DNA of 64,000 nucleotides. Source: JANXLS01 sp035308565. Its GTDB lineage: Bacteria; Planctomycetota; SZUA-567; H5-PLA8. The notes under the pieces were generated by a model. That model was not told where the DNA came from. It saw only the letters and a program-made list of their open reading frames with translations, and did not search any database. This document shows, in pieces, positions 7,545 to 16,425 of this stretch. Each line of letters begins with the position of its first letter. Positions within the stretch are counted from its first letter, which is position 1. Where the stretch lies: contig DATGGK010000074.1 in assembly GCA_035308565.1 (NCBI GenBank), positions 38,159 to 102,158 on the forward strand, written 5' to 3'. A program made the translations under genes and the position numbers.

Positions 7545-10500
7545 CTATTCCTTCGGTTGCGGCGGAGCTTCGGGCGTGGGCGGCTGGTCGGGAATGACGG
7601 TGACGCCGACTGTGACCGGCGCGCTGGGGAGTGCGTCCGGGCCGTCTTCGGTGACGGTGAGTTCGAATTTGTACTCGCCGGGCTTGTAGATGCGCAGGCC
7701 GACCATCTTGTTTTGCATCGACTTGGGATTGAGCTTCAAATCTTCGCCGCCGACTTGCTTCCAGAGGTAATGCAGATCGCTGTCTTTGGCCGGCGGGATG
7801 CCGCCGTGCATCACCGAGTCGGAGCCGTCGAGGACGATGATCTTCTTTTTATCATCCACACCGCGGAAAGCGATCTTGGCGGGATTGGTGGCGGAAACTG
7901 GAGCGCCGTTGACGGAGATTTGCGGTTTGGCTTTCGGCAGCGTGCCTTGCGGGACGACGTTGACCTTCACTTGCACGGGTTCAGATTCGACCTTGCCGTT
8001 GAAAGCCCTGACTTCGAAGACCATCTTGTCCACGTCTTCCCAGGTGAATTTCAAAATCGGGCCGCGCTCGGCGAATTCGCGTCCGTTTTTGCTCCATTTG
8101 AATTGGAGCGGCAAGCCGTCGGGGTCGGTGGATTTGGAGGCGTCGATGGCCGCCGGCACGCCGACTTCGGTGGTGACGCTGGTGTTCTCGACGACGACGA
8201 GCGGCTGCGCGGGCTTGGCGCGCGCTTTGACGGGAATGACGATCGAGGCCGGTTCGCCCCATTCGGCGCCGTCTTCGCTGACGCGCAATTCGAAGGTGTA
8301 GGTGCCGTCTTCCGGGACGACAAAAGAGAGCTTGGATTTGGCTTCGTCGCCGACGTTGAGGCGCACGGGCGGGCCTTTGACCTGCGCCCATTTGTATTTG
8401 AGGAATTCCTTAGTCGCTCCGCCGGGCGCTTTGGACGCGGAGCCGTCGAGTGTGACGGTGTCGCCGGCGGTGGGCGGCGGGATGCCCTCGATTTGAGCGG
8501 TGGGCAGCGCGCCGGCTTCGACATTGAACGAGACGAGCGCGGGCGCGCTCTGCTGTTCGCCATCGCCGACCGTGAGCTTGAATTCATATTCGCCGCGTTT
8601 GGACGGTGTGACGACAATCTCCTGCGTGTTGTCGCGCGCAAGGACCAGTTGCAGGCCCTTGGTCTGTTCCCATTTGTAGCTCAACGGCAAGTTCGCGGGG
8701 CTGACGCTTTCCTTGGCGCTCAGCCGCACCTCTTTGCCGGCGAGCAGCGGCGGCGGCGTGAGGACCGACGCGGCGGCGCTCGGCGGCGCGGCGGCGGCTT
8801 TGACTTCGAGCGCAAAGCGTTCGCTGGCGCTCTGTTCGTACTGGTCGGTGACGGTGAGCGTCAGCACGTACGTGGCCGGCTGCGCCGCGATGAAGCGCAG
8901 CCTGGCTGCGTGGCGTTGCGCGTAGGTGAGGCCCAGGTCGGGGCCGCCTTCGGGCGGAGGCGATTGAGTCCAGGTGAATTGCAGCGGCGTGTTGTCGCAG
9001 GACGTGCTGTGCTCAGCGCTGAGTTCGACTTCGGATTTGGCGGTGACGCTGTGCGGGCCTTCGATCTTTGGAACGGGCTTGGCCTTTGCGACGACCGGTT
9101 GCATTACGTCCACTGCGAATTTCGCCGGTTCGCTGTCGGCGACGGTGTCGTTGACGACGAGCGTCACGACGATGCGGCCGGGCGCGGTGGCGACGAAGGT
9201 CCATTCCTTGGCATTGCGCGGGGGGACCGGTTCCTTGATTTTCGGACCGCCTTCGGATTCGTCGCGCCACGTGTAGCTCAGCGGCTTGCGATTGGGGCTG
9301 TAGGATTGCGCGGCGGAGAGCGTGACTTTGTCGCCGACGTTGACGCGCTCCTGGCCGGGCGCGGAGATGACGGCGGTGGGTTTCAACTGGGCGGCGTCTT
9401 TCACGCCAATCTGCGTTTCGATGGCGCTGGTCAGACCTTTGGAATTGGTGGCTTCGAGGCGGAAAATGTAGGTGCCTTTGTAGGGCGGCGCGAAGCGAAA
9501 TTCGGGCAGCTTGGCGTAGTCCGGCGGGATCACGAGCGTCTTGCCGGGCGGGGGCGATTCAAGACAGATCCATTTCAATGTCACCTGAAAATTCTGCGGA
9601 TCGGTGACTCTGGCTTTCAAGCCGATCGGCTCGCCGACGTTGCAGGTGTACGATTTCTCGACGCCTTCGATCAGCGGCGGCTTGTCGCCGGCCCCAACAG
9701 TAATGACCGCCGGCTCGGATTGTGCGCGCTGGCCTTTCTTGTCCACGACGACCACGGAGACGAAGTATTCGCCTTCCCTTTCAGCGTAGACGCGAATGAT
9801 CGGGCCGTCGTTGCCGCCGCGGATCACGGGGAATTCGCGGCCGGGCAATTTGGACCAGAAGTAGGTCAGCGGCGTACCATCGTCGCTGTGGCTTTTCGAT
9901 GCGTCGAGCTTGACTTCGTCGCCGAGGGAGATCGTGGCCTTCAACGGCTCGAGGATCGCAACCGGCCCTTTCGGAACATTCGTGTCTCCGCCGCCGGCTG
10001 CGCCGACTTGAATGCTCACGGGATCGCTATCGACGAAGGCGCCGGTTTCCTTCGATTTAATTTGCAGCACGAATTTGTAGGAGCCGTTGTCGGTGGCGAT
10101 GAAAGACTGAACCGGGTAATTGCCCGGATCGTTGCGCGTCGGCGAAAATGGTTTGTTCACATCCGGCGTGATGGGACGAATCACAGTGGATTTTTCCAAG
10201 TCCAATTGCTTCCAAAAAAATTCGTCATCGGGGGCGGCGGTGGAGGCGGAGCCGTCGAGCACGATTTTGTCGCCGACGCGGAAAGGCTGCTTGTCGGCGT
10301 TTTGGACGACGGCCACGGGCTTGATTTGCGGAGCGGTAGCTGTTGCGTCGAATTTTTTCGCCGGCGGCAATGTCTTGGGATCCGGATTTTCAACCGGGTC
10401 AATTTCAATCGGCTTCGGCGACGCGACGACAACTTCAACGCTGGCCGGACCGCCCCACAATTTTCCGTCGAATACTTTCAACTCGAAGACATATTTGCCG

Positions 10501-11051
10501 GGCTTTTTCGGAATAAATTCGAATTGGCGCGAGCGAAGTTGTTCGGGCGAGAGTGCGAAATCCGCCGGCGCACTTTTTATCGACCACTCATATTGCGTGA
10601 TGACACGATTGTCGTAAGCCTTGCTGTCCACGCCGCTGACCACGACTTTTTGATCGACTGAGACCGATTGCGGTTTGCCGGGGTTGGGGTCGGGATAGAG
10701 CGGCGCGGGCAAGATTTCCTGTACGAAGCGCTTCGAGCTCTTGTTGTTCTTTTCGTTGCGAACGGTGACTTCAAACTCGTATTTGCCTGGAACCTTTGGC
10801 ACAAAGTACGTTTCGCTCACCCATTTATTGCTGCCTTTGTCAAAGGTGCGGGCGTGCGGATCGGCGATCGTGACTGGCGGACCTTCAACCTGTTTCCAGT
10901 CAAAAAACAGCTCGCCGCCTTCGGGGTCCGCGGCGCGGATATAAAGACGCACACGCCCCTCGTTCGGCGGGTCGTCGGCGCCGAAGCCGCGCATGGCCAG
11001 CAATACCAGACTGGCCAGCATCAGCGCTTTGATTGCCCTGCAAGCGGTCAT
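7545..11051 (-). CDS. Giant secreted PKD-repeat protein
   Basis: About 1168 residues. The start at 11051 is preferred over an upstream in-frame ATG at 11189 because it gives a proper signal peptide (ALMLASLVLLAMRGFGA) and lies five bases after the upstream stop. The mature protein is about eleven tandem immunoglobulin-like PKD modules of 85-100 residues, each with a GxxVxLDGSxS-type strand, a PLxYxWxQ core and a final YxFxLxVxD strand. PKD modules act as spacers or protein-protein and carbohydrate contact surfaces on exported proteins. No catalytic domain, lipobox or membrane segment is visible; the C-terminus ends in a Pro-rich tail (PPTPEAPPQPKE). Its first module resembles the single-module protein encoded just upstream, so the pair arose by duplication and is probably co-transcribed. 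Confidence 0.88.
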   Translation of the reverse strand: MTACRAIKALMLASLVLLAMRGFGADDPPNEGRVRLYIRAADPEGGELFFDWKQVEGPPVTIADPHARTFDKGSNKWVSETYFVPKVPGKYEFEVTVRNEKNNKSSKRFVQEILPAPLYPDPNPGKPQSVSVDQKVVVSGVDSKAYDNRVITQYEWSIKSAPADFALSPEQLRSRQFEFIPKKPGKYVFELKVFDGKLWGGPASVEVVVASPKPIEIDPVENPDPKTLPPAKKFDATATAPQIKPVAVVQNADKQPFRVGDKIVLDGSASTAAPDDEFFWKQLDLEKSTVIRPITPDVNKPFSPTRNDPGNYPVQSFIATDNGSYKFVLQIKSKETGAFVDSDPVSIQVGAAGGGDTNVPKGPVAILEPLKATISLGDEVKLDASKSHSDDGTPLTYFWSKLPGREFPVIRGGNDGPIIRVYAEREGEYFVSVVVVDKKGQRAQSEPAVITVGAGDKPPLIEGVEKSYTCNVGEPIGLKARVTDPQNFQVTLKWICLESPPPGKTLVIPPDYAKLPEFRFAPPYKGTYIFRLEATNSKGLTSAIETQIGVKDAAQLKPTAVISAPGQERVNVGDKVTLSAAQSYSPNRKPLSYTWRDESEGGPKIKEPVPPRNAKEWTFVATAPGRIVVTLVVNDTVADSEPAKFAVDVMQPVVAKAKPVPKIEGPHSVTAKSEVELSAEHSTSCDNTPLQFTWTQSPPPEGGPDLGLTYAQRHAARLRFIAAQPATYVLTLTVTDQYEQSASERFALEVKAAAAPPSAAASVLTPPPLLAGKEVRLSAKESVSPANLPLSYKWEQTKGLQLVLARDNTQEIVVTPSKRGEYEFKLTVGDGEQQSAPALVSFNVEAGALPTAQIEGIPPPTAGDTVTLDGSASKAPGGATKEFLKYKWAQVKGPPVRLNVGDEAKSKLSFVVPEDGTYTFELRVSEDGAEWGEPASIVIPVKARAKPAQPLVVVENTSVTTEVGVPAAIDASKSTDPDGLPLQFKWSKNGREFAERGPILKFTWEDVDKMVFEVRAFNGKVESEPVQVKVNVVPQGTLPKAKPQISVNGAPVSATNPAKIAFRGVDDKKKIIVLDGSDSVMHGGIPPAKDSDLHYLWKQVGGEDLKLNPKSMQNKMVGLRIYKPGEYKFELTVTEDGPDALPSAPVTVGVTVIPDQPPTPEAPPQPKE

Positions 11052-11056
11052 AGTCG

Positions 11057-11440
11057 TCACTCCGTGCCGCCTTTTTTGGCTTCCAACACGAATGTCTTTT
11101 GCGACTCCACGCCGTCTTCGTTCTTCACCGACACACGAAAGGTGTACGTTCCGGGCTTCGAGGGCACAAAGTACGGCTCGCTGATCCATTTCCTGGTATT
11201 ATCGTCATAAACGGCGGCGGTCGCATCGATTAATTTTGCTTCCGGCCCGTCAACCTGGACCCATTTGAAGGTTAATTTTCCCCCGTACGGATCGCTGGCG
11301 CGCACATGCAGGCGAATCCGCCCATCGCTTGGAGCGTCGGCAGCAAACGCACCCGCGCTGGCCGTCAGCACGAACAGCAGCGCAAAGCCCCTTAACCGGT
11401 TCTTTATGTATACAGCCATATCGATTTTTCCGCACAACAT
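11057..11440 (-). CDS. Small secreted single-PKD-module protein
   Basis: A 127-residue protein (120 if translation starts at 11419, MAVYIKNRL). A signal peptide (GFALLFVLTASAGAFA) precedes one PKD-like module (RIRLHVRASDPYGG...YFVPSKPGTYTFRVSV). The module matches the first module of the giant protein downstream almost motif for motif (RVRLYIRAADPEGG...YFVPKVPGKYEFEVTV). The five-base gap to the next start suggests one operon. A role in assembling or capping the large protein is conceivable but unproven. Confidence 0.8.
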   Translation of the reverse strand: MLCGKIDMAVYIKNRLRGFALLFVLTASAGAFAADAPSDGRIRLHVRASDPYGGKLTFKWVQVDGPEAKLIDATAAVYDDNTRKWISEPYFVPSKPGTYTFRVSVKNEDGVESQKTFVLEAKKGGTE

Positions 11441-11497
11441 TTTACAAAACCAGAGACACCTTCAAGGTCCGTGGTCCAAGGGCAAAAATCGCCCAAA

Positions 11498-12025
11498 TCA
11501 GGTTTTTTCGCCCAATCCCAGCAAGCCTCCCAATTCCGCCGACAAGCCTTGAATCTCGTCGGCGCTTAAATCCGGTTCGACAACCGCGTGCTCAGCCCCG
11601 CCGCCCTTCTCGCGGTAAAACTGCACGCGCTGTCCTTCCGCGCTCTTCTTATCGCCGGCCACGAGCATCTTTTTGCGCGCCAGCATCAGCGCCAAAATGT
11701 AGCGGAACGCGATTTTTTGAGCGCCGCTTTCGCCATCCAGCCGCTTAAAAAACTCCAGCACATTCTCCAAGTCGAACGCCGGTGCCCCGGAGCGCCGGCT
11801 TCCAGCCGGCTGGCCCTCGCTGCGAGAGCCGGCCGTGGTCTTCCAAAAATAGAAGACGTTCTCTGGCCGCCGATTCTGAAAACACTCCGCGCAAAAATCT
11901 TTGCGCAGCAGTTGATCCTGCTCCTGAAACAGCGCCGAGAAAACCGGCTGCTCGACGTCAAACGCGCTGCCGCAGCCGCTGCACTGCCCGCCGGATTTGC
12001 TGATCTTCCATTCGTCTTCCAACAC
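11498..12025 (-). CDS. Cys-rich zinc-binding-like protein of unknown function
   Basis: A 175-residue soluble protein. The N-terminus has CSGCG and CAECF pairs about 25 residues apart, a probable zinc site, followed by a helical region (ENVLEFFKRL, IAFRYILALMLARKKM). The middle contains the peptide EGQPAGSRRSGAP, encoded by a family A palindrome (11789-11810) read in frame between the zinc site and the helical part. I know similar short proteins only as uncharacterised. The end is Leu/Gly rich. Confidence 0.7.
   Translation of the reverse strand: MLEDEWKISKSGGQCSGCGSAFDVEQPVFSALFQEQDQLLRKDFCAECFQNRRPENVFYFWKTTAGSRSEGQPAGSRRSGAPAFDLENVLEFFKRLDGESGAQKIAFRYILALMLARKKMLVAGDKKSAEGQRVQFYREKGGGAEHAVVEPDLSADEIQGLSAELGGLLGLGEKT
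11789..11810. repeat. REP-like palindrome, family A, in frame inside a gene
   Basis: Same 22-bp sequence as 714-735. It encodes part of the AGSRRSGAP linker of the minus-strand gene. Confidence 0.82.
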
Positions 12026-12105
12026 GGCAAACCCTCGATTCCTCCGGCATTGTAGTTTAGGACTTATGCCGGAGCGATTATCATTGCCATTTTCGGAAAA
12101 TCAAG

Positions 12106-12258
12106 TTGGAACGACGGTTGGCAATGGAACAGCGACGAGTCGCGGGGCGGTTGGAGGCGGGCAGCGGATTTGATTTTCTGGGCTATCGCTTCAACCGTGA
12201 CAGGCCCCAAAAGAAGACGTTACGCAACATCGTCGAGACGATCGACAGACGCCGTCAA
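12106..12258 (+). pseudogene. Fragment of a group II intron reverse transcriptase/maturase
   Basis: About 50 codons read GSGFDFLGYRFNRDRPQKK followed by TLRNIVETI-DRRR. The FxFLGYxF...RKK(S/T)L pattern is characteristic of the region just after the catalytic domain of group II intron RT/maturases. No YADD motif, start or intron RNA domain V is visible around it, so this is a decayed scrap. It sits in the 230-bp gap between two minus-strand genes. Confidence 0.55.
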
Positions 12259-12959
12259 TCGCCATTCCCCCGGCCGCCAAACAAATTGAAAATTTTAAGC
12301 CCGTGAAGCGCGACATAAACGCCCAACACCACGATATTCGTCAACAGCGCCACCGCAAAAACGATTGCCCCAATCGTCAGATAGCGCTTCGTATCCGCCG
12401 ACGCGCGCTCCGCGTCGTCGTAATGTTCCTCGCTGTAAAACGCCTTGACCTTGCCCGATTCAAGCAGCGCCAAAATTCCCAGAATCAAGCTGAACATGTA
12501 AAAACACGAACACCACGTCGTCAAACACCCGCAGCCGCCCGCCGACAGCACCGACGCCACAATCAGCGCGATGCACTGATTATTGAAATTCTTCGGCATC
12601 TCCGGCGCAGGCTCGTCTTTTTTCTTCTCCTTCTTTTTCCCTTCCTTCCGCACCTCGAATTCCTCTTCCGGCGTCAGCGGCGGAGGGCCCTGCGAGATAT
12701 CCTTCCTTTCGTGCTCGGGCTGCAATTCGAATTCATCCGCGCCCCCGCCTCCCGTGGGCGGCGTTGCCGGCATCGTTGGCCCCGGATCCGACGGCGTCTG
12801 CCCACTCGGTTGCGGCGGCGTGGGAACGGTCGGCGGTCCTTCCAGTTCCAGCGACGGAGATTCCGACGCCGGCTTGATCGCGTCGGTCAACGGCGCCCCG
12901 CACTGCACGCACTTCACCGCCCCTTCTGGATTCGCCGCCAGACAGCTTCTGCAATACAT
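12255..12959 (-). CDS. Zinc-ribbon protein with CD225/dispanin-like membrane region
   Basis: A 234-residue protein. An N-terminal zinc ribbon (CRSCLAANPEGAVKCVQCG) is followed by a long Pro/Ser/Gly-rich linker with a Lys/Glu-rich patch (about 25-125) and two membrane helices. The first helix, then LESGKVKAFYSEEHYDDAER, then the second helix match the CD225/dispanin pattern (helix, short loop with a G/A-rich A-x-x-x-A-K stretch, helix). Bacterial members are small membrane proteins of unknown role. The stop overlaps the RT scrap. Confidence 0.75.
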   Translation of the reverse strand: MYCRSCLAANPEGAVKCVQCGAPLTDAIKPASESPSLELEGPPTVPTPPQPSGQTPSDPGPTMPATPPTGGGGADEFELQPEHERKDISQGPPPLTPEEEFEVRKEGKKKEKKKDEPAPEMPKNFNNQCIALIVASVLSAGGCGCLTTWCSCFYMFSLILGILALLESGKVKAFYSEEHYDDAERASADTKRYLTIGAIVFAVALLTNIVVLGVYVALHGLKIFNLFGGRGNGD

Positions 12960-12984
12960 GATTCCCCTCGCGCCTCGTTCCCAG

Positions 12985-13057
12985 CTCTTGACCTCTTGAT
13001 CCTTGAACGCTTAAAACCTTGAATTTTGCATTTTTCATTTTGAATTTTGAATTCGCC
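12985..13057. repeat. 7-8-bp-period array between two minus-strand genes
   Basis: Degenerate units CTCTTGA, CCTTGAA, then TTTTGAA blocks fill the gap between the zinc-ribbon gene start and the PQQ-propeller stop. The period is less regular than at other sites. Confidence 0.7.
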
Positions 13058-13059
13058 GT

Positions 13060-14361
13060 TCACTTCTCAATCCGATAGATCGCCTTCTTCGTCCGCACAA
13101 TCAGCGCCTTCCCCACAATCGCCGGCGACGCCATGCAGCCTTCCTCCAGCGTGTTCTCCGCCAGCTTCTTGAATTTCTCGCCCGGCTCGATCACCGTCCC
13201 CACGCCCGTGTGATTGAAAAAATAAATCTTACCATCGGCATACGTCGGCGACGCGGAATATTCGCCGCCCAGTGCCTGCACCCACACGGCTTTCCCGCTG
13301 AGCGCGTCGATGCAGCTTAATTTTCCGCTGTCGGCCAGCATGTACAAGCGATTGCCGATCAGCACCGGCGACGGCTTGTTCGGGCTCGGCGCGCCCACCG
13401 GCTTGTTCTCCGCTGCGCTCGGTGGATTCAGCCACGGCGTCTGCCCGTTGATTTTCCACACGATATTTTCTTGCGGCAAATCCAGCGTCGAACCGCCGCC
13501 GGCAATCGGCTTCACCGCCCACATCTGCGGCTTGGTGAATCCCGTGCTCATGTACAGCAACCCGTTTCCGTACACCGGAATCGCCACGCACGAAAATCCG
13601 GGATGCCTCAGCCGCCACAGTTCCTTGCCGTTGTTCGGATCGTACGCGTAAAATCCCTCGGCGGCGATCGCCACCATCTGGTCCTGGCCATCGACCTGAT
13701 AAACCAGCGGCGTGCCGTACGACTTCTTGAAATCCTCCTTCAAATTCGGCGGAAACTTCATTGACCGCTCCGTCTTCCACGCGATCTTCCCGTCGGATTT
13801 GTTCAGCGCGACCTGATACTGCACGTCCATGCCGTCGATGCAGATCAAAATCTTATCCTTGTACTGCACCGGCGAACTCCCCGCCTGATTCTGCGGATCA
13901 TGTTTGAGTTCCGCATTCTCCCATACTTTTTTCGCGGTCTTCGTATCGAAACACGCCGCACCATGGGTGCCGAAGAAAACATAAAGCCGCCCGTTGTCGA
14001 TGATCGGCGACGGCGACGCGTAACTGTTGAGCGTGTGTTTGAATTCCTGCTTCTCGACGTAAAACACTTCTTCGTCGTGAATCTTTTTGCCGGTGTCGAG
14101 CGTCACGCAGATCACGCTCAGAACCTTGCCGTCGTCGGTGGAGTTGGTCATCCAGATTTCATTCCCCGACACCACCGGCGACGACCACGCGGTGCCGGGC
14201 AATTCGGTCTTCCACTTGATGTTCTCCTTCTCGCTCCACGTCACCGGAAGGTCTTTCGCGTCGGAATAGCCTTGCAGCGTCGGTCCGCGCAGACACGGCC
14301 ATTCGTCGGCGGCGAAGACAGCGGACGCGACAACAATGAGAATCAAAGTGGCGTTTCGCAT
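13060..14361 (-). CDS. Secreted PQQ-type beta-propeller protein
   Basis: A 433-residue exported protein with a signal peptide (LILIVVASAVFA) and the opening WPCLRGPTLQGYS, a variant of the W-P-x-x-R-G-P-x-x-x-G motif that starts many planctomycete PQQ-like propellers. Repeated blade motifs occur along its length (WSSPVVSGNEIW, YASPSPIIDNGRLYVFF, LSGKAVWVQALGGEYSASPTY). Such proteins resemble BamB or quinoprotein propellers, but no quinoprotein catalytic residues can be assigned, so an enzyme function should not be assumed. It likely sits in the periplasm. Confidence 0.85.
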   Translation of the reverse strand: MRNATLILIVVASAVFAADEWPCLRGPTLQGYSDAKDLPVTWSEKENIKWKTELPGTAWSSPVVSGNEIWMTNSTDDGKVLSVICVTLDTGKKIHDEEVFYVEKQEFKHTLNSYASPSPIIDNGRLYVFFGTHGAACFDTKTAKKVWENAELKHDPQNQAGSSPVQYKDKILICIDGMDVQYQVALNKSDGKIAWKTERSMKFPPNLKEDFKKSYGTPLVYQVDGQDQMVAIAAEGFYAYDPNNGKELWRLRHPGFSCVAIPVYGNGLLYMSTGFTKPQMWAVKPIAGGGSTLDLPQENIVWKINGQTPWLNPPSAAENKPVGAPSPNKPSPVLIGNRLYMLADSGKLSCIDALSGKAVWVQALGGEYSASPTYADGKIYFFNHTGVGTVIEPGEKFKKLAENTLEEGCMASPAIVGKALIVRTKKAIYRIEK

Positions 14362-14379
14362 TTCAAGTTCCCAAGAGAT

Positions 14380-14475
14380 GTTGAATGTTAAATGTTAAAC
14401 GTTGAATGTTAATTCCACCAAATACTCGCGACGAATTCCACATTCAACATTCCACATTCAACATTCAACAAATTT
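14380..14475. repeat. Inverted pair of 7-bp-period arrays (TGAATGT... / CATTCAA...)
   Basis: Units TGAATGT/TAAATGT at 14380-14413 face CATTCAA/CATTCCA units at 14437-14475. The two blocks are complementary and could fold into a long hairpin between the propeller gene and moaE. The moaE stop codon lies in the right block. Confidence 0.88.
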
Positions 14476-14908
14476 GAACCGGCTTCCCATCCGGCCCCAC
14501 CCACACCGGCTCACTTCCGTCGGCGTAGTATTCCTTCTTCCAAATCGGCACCGTCGTTTTCAATTCATCGATCAAAAAACGGCAGCCGTCAAACGCCGCC
14601 CCGCGATGCGCTGCGCTCACCGCAATCACCACACTGGCCTCACCAATCTCGACTTTTCCAAGACGATGATACACCGCGGCGCGGATCAAACCAAATTGTT
14701 CGAGCGCCTGCGCGCAAAGTTTTTCGAGCATCTTGAGCGCCAGCGTCTCATGCGCTTCGTATTCGAGCGTGATCACGCGCCGCCCAAAATGGTTGTCGCG
14801 CGTCACGCCGATGAACGACACAACCGCGCCCGCAGCCGGATCGGCGGCGAGGCGCTCGATGGCCTGCGCACCGAGTGCGTCGCGAGTGAGTGAGACGAAG
14901 GAGTTCAT
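14465..14908 (-). CDS. moaE: Molybdopterin synthase catalytic subunit
   Basis: The large subunit converts precursor Z to molybdopterin using sulfur carried by MoaD. Start at 14908 (MNSFVSLTRDAL) overlaps the stop of the preceding gene by four bases. The 147-residue protein shows the family motifs GAVVSFIGVTRD, VYHRLGKVEIGEASVVIAV, SAAHRGAAF and the catalytic lysine region PIWKKEYYADGS. Its partner moaD lies two genes upstream with a membrane propeller gene between. The last residues (PVQIC) are encoded at the edge of a heptad array. Cofactor users in the window include the sulfite-oxidase-like enzyme at 42.5 kb. Confidence 0.94.
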   Translation of the reverse strand: MNSFVSLTRDALGAQAIERLAADPAAGAVVSFIGVTRDNHFGRRVITLEYEAHETLALKMLEKLCAQALEQFGLIRAAVYHRLGKVEIGEASVVIAVSAAHRGAAFDGCRFLIDELKTTVPIWKKEYYADGSEPVWVGPDGKPVQIC

Positions 14909-16074
14909 GCGGTCGATTTCGGCTTTCGAAGAATCCAGCGTCCAAAACGCCACAGCAGCATAAAGCCCAGTACGATGGCCAGCCACGTTTCAACGCGATA
15001 AAAATGGCCCCACCACCACTCCGGAAACCGGCGCGAGAATACGACAATTTTCCCGCCGCTCAACGCCACAATGTCTCCGTTTCGGAGGATGTGGAGTGGA
15101 GGGGGCGTACCGAAATCCGCGTCGCCGGGCGGCGGGCGAATCGTGGCCAAAGTTGAGCCGTCGCGCACATCAAGGATGTAAATAGAAACTGGATTGGAAA
15201 CTGCCATTCGATCGCCTTCGGGGAAAGGATTAACGCTCAACCATTTTTCAGTGAGCCTCACACGCCACCGGTATTTATCAGCGTCGATGTCGATGAGAAG
15301 AATATCGCCATTACGGGTGGAGACCGCGACCAGCTTGTCGCCGGGAAGACCTGTAACATCGGCAACATCGGCGTCCATATTTGCCAAATGAATACGCTTG
15401 ACCGAATCAAGCGTCTCCGAATTTAAAACGCTGAGGACGACCGTCTTAGCTGGGTTGTTTTGGAAATCAGAGATGATTGCATTAGTTGTCGTGACGACAA
15501 ACGAGTTCGTTCTCGAATGGTTAATGAATTGACTGCCGTATCGGTCTTTTTTATCCGGGTCGGTTCGATGGATGTCATTCTGACCGTAAAGTCTAAGCTC
15601 AAGCTTGCCGTTATCTGAAGTGAGCAGATGATCGTCGTCGATAAACCAAGCGGAATCCGCCAATAACATCGAGTGCGGAAGCTCCTTGCCTTCAGGGTAC
15701 TTCCACTGGCGCACGTATCCACTAAAAGCATCTGTCATAAGGACGGCGTGTTTACTGTTGACTTGCAAGTGCCTCAAATCCTCCCGAGCTGTCAATTCAA
15801 ATATTTTTTCTTCTGTCTCAAATTGCATTACCTGAATACGATTTGACGCGGACTCGTCCATGCCTGTCGAGCACACCTCAGACCTAATCGCTAGCGCCAA
15901 GGTTTTATCGTCGCTTGAAAGTGAGAATGTCGCGACTTTGTCCGGACATGGAAAGATTCTCGATTGACGCCATCGCGAGCTGTTTATGAACACAGCCATC
16001 ACCGCCCCCGCGAAGCACATCATCAAGAGCGCGCTCGCCAAGCTGAATTGCAGCGGCCTGCCGAAGAGTTTCAT
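14905..16074 (-). CDS. Membrane-anchored WD40-like propeller of unknown function
   Basis: A 389-residue protein. It begins with the R-x-x-x-F-S-L-x-x-x-L anchor (GRPLQFSLASALLMMCFAG) and has a second membrane segment near the end (WLAIVLGFMLLWRFGRW). Between them are repeated short strands typical of a beta-propeller (VATFSLSSDDKTLALAI, VADVTGLPGDKLVAVSTRNG), so the propeller is probably outside the cytoplasm. It sits between moaD and moaE, ten bases after moaD and overlapping moaE, hence co-translated with cofactor genes, although nothing in it suggests a cofactor role. Confidence 0.75.
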   Translation of the reverse strand: MKLFGRPLQFSLASALLMMCFAGAVMAVFINSSRWRQSRIFPCPDKVATFSLSSDDKTLALAIRSEVCSTGMDESASNRIQVMQFETEEKIFELTAREDLRHLQVNSKHAVLMTDAFSGYVRQWKYPEGKELPHSMLLADSAWFIDDDHLLTSDNGKLELRLYGQNDIHRTDPDKKDRYGSQFINHSRTNSFVVTTTNAIISDFQNNPAKTVVLSVLNSETLDSVKRIHLANMDADVADVTGLPGDKLVAVSTRNGDILLIDIDADKYRWRVRLTEKWLSVNPFPEGDRMAVSNPVSIYILDVRDGSTLATIRPPPGDADFGTPPPLHILRNGDIVALSGGKIVVFSRRFPEWWWGHFYRVETWLAIVLGFMLLWRFGRWILRKPKSTA

Positions 16075-16083
16075 GTCCGCCGA

Positions 16084-16332
16084 TTATCCCCCGCCGTACG
16101 GCGGGAGCAAATCCACGCGCGCACCTTCGGGGACCGGCGACGAGCGCGTCACGATCTCGTCGTTGATTGCAATATTCAACGCATCGGCCAACCGCGCGAA
16201 TTCCGGATGGGTTCGCGTGAACGCTTCGATTACGCCGCCGGCCGTCGCGGGCTGCGCTGAAACGACGAGAAGCTCGGACTCCCGCCCGAGCTTCTCGCGC
16301 AAAAACGCATGGTAGAACACGCGGATGATCAA
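16084..16332 (-). CDS. moaD: Molybdopterin synthase sulfur-carrier subunit
   Basis: An 82-residue ubiquitin-fold protein ending in the required Gly-Gly (LLPPYGGG); the C-terminal glycine is adenylated and thiocarboxylated to give sulfur to MoaE. Start: there is no ATG in range; the TTG at 16332 gives IIRVFYHAFLREKLG, the expected beta-strand N-terminus, and is preceded by GGAG at good spacing. Upstream in the same frame is only repeat sequence (family F). Internal motif VEAF-like region and NDEIV match the family. Confidence 0.88.
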   Translation of the reverse strand: MIIRVFYHAFLREKLGRESELLVVSAQPATAGGVIEAFTRTHPEFARLADALNIAINDEIVTRSSPVPEGARVDLLPPYGGG

Positions 16333-16350
16333 CGTGGCTCCATTCCCGCA

Positions 16351-16420
16351 GGAGCGGCGGCACTCCTGCCGCCGTTTGGCCGCCGCGAAAACTCTCGGCG
16401 GCAAGAGTGCCGCCGCTCCT
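16351..16420. repeat. Pair of REP-like palindromes, family F (GGCGGCA-nnnn-TGCCGCC)
   Basis: Two inverted copies (16351-16373 and 16396-16420) fill the gap between the peroxiredoxin stop and the moaD start. Variants lie at 55908-55962. Confidence 0.82.
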
Positions 16421-16425
16421 CGTCA

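Noticed and set aside
7320..10661. Long plus-strand open frame of over 1100 codons opposite the PKD protein
   Set aside because: It is the antisense shadow of a GC-rich repeat gene: composition is Arg/Gly/Asp-rich with no domain or signal, and the minus strand encodes clear PKD modules.
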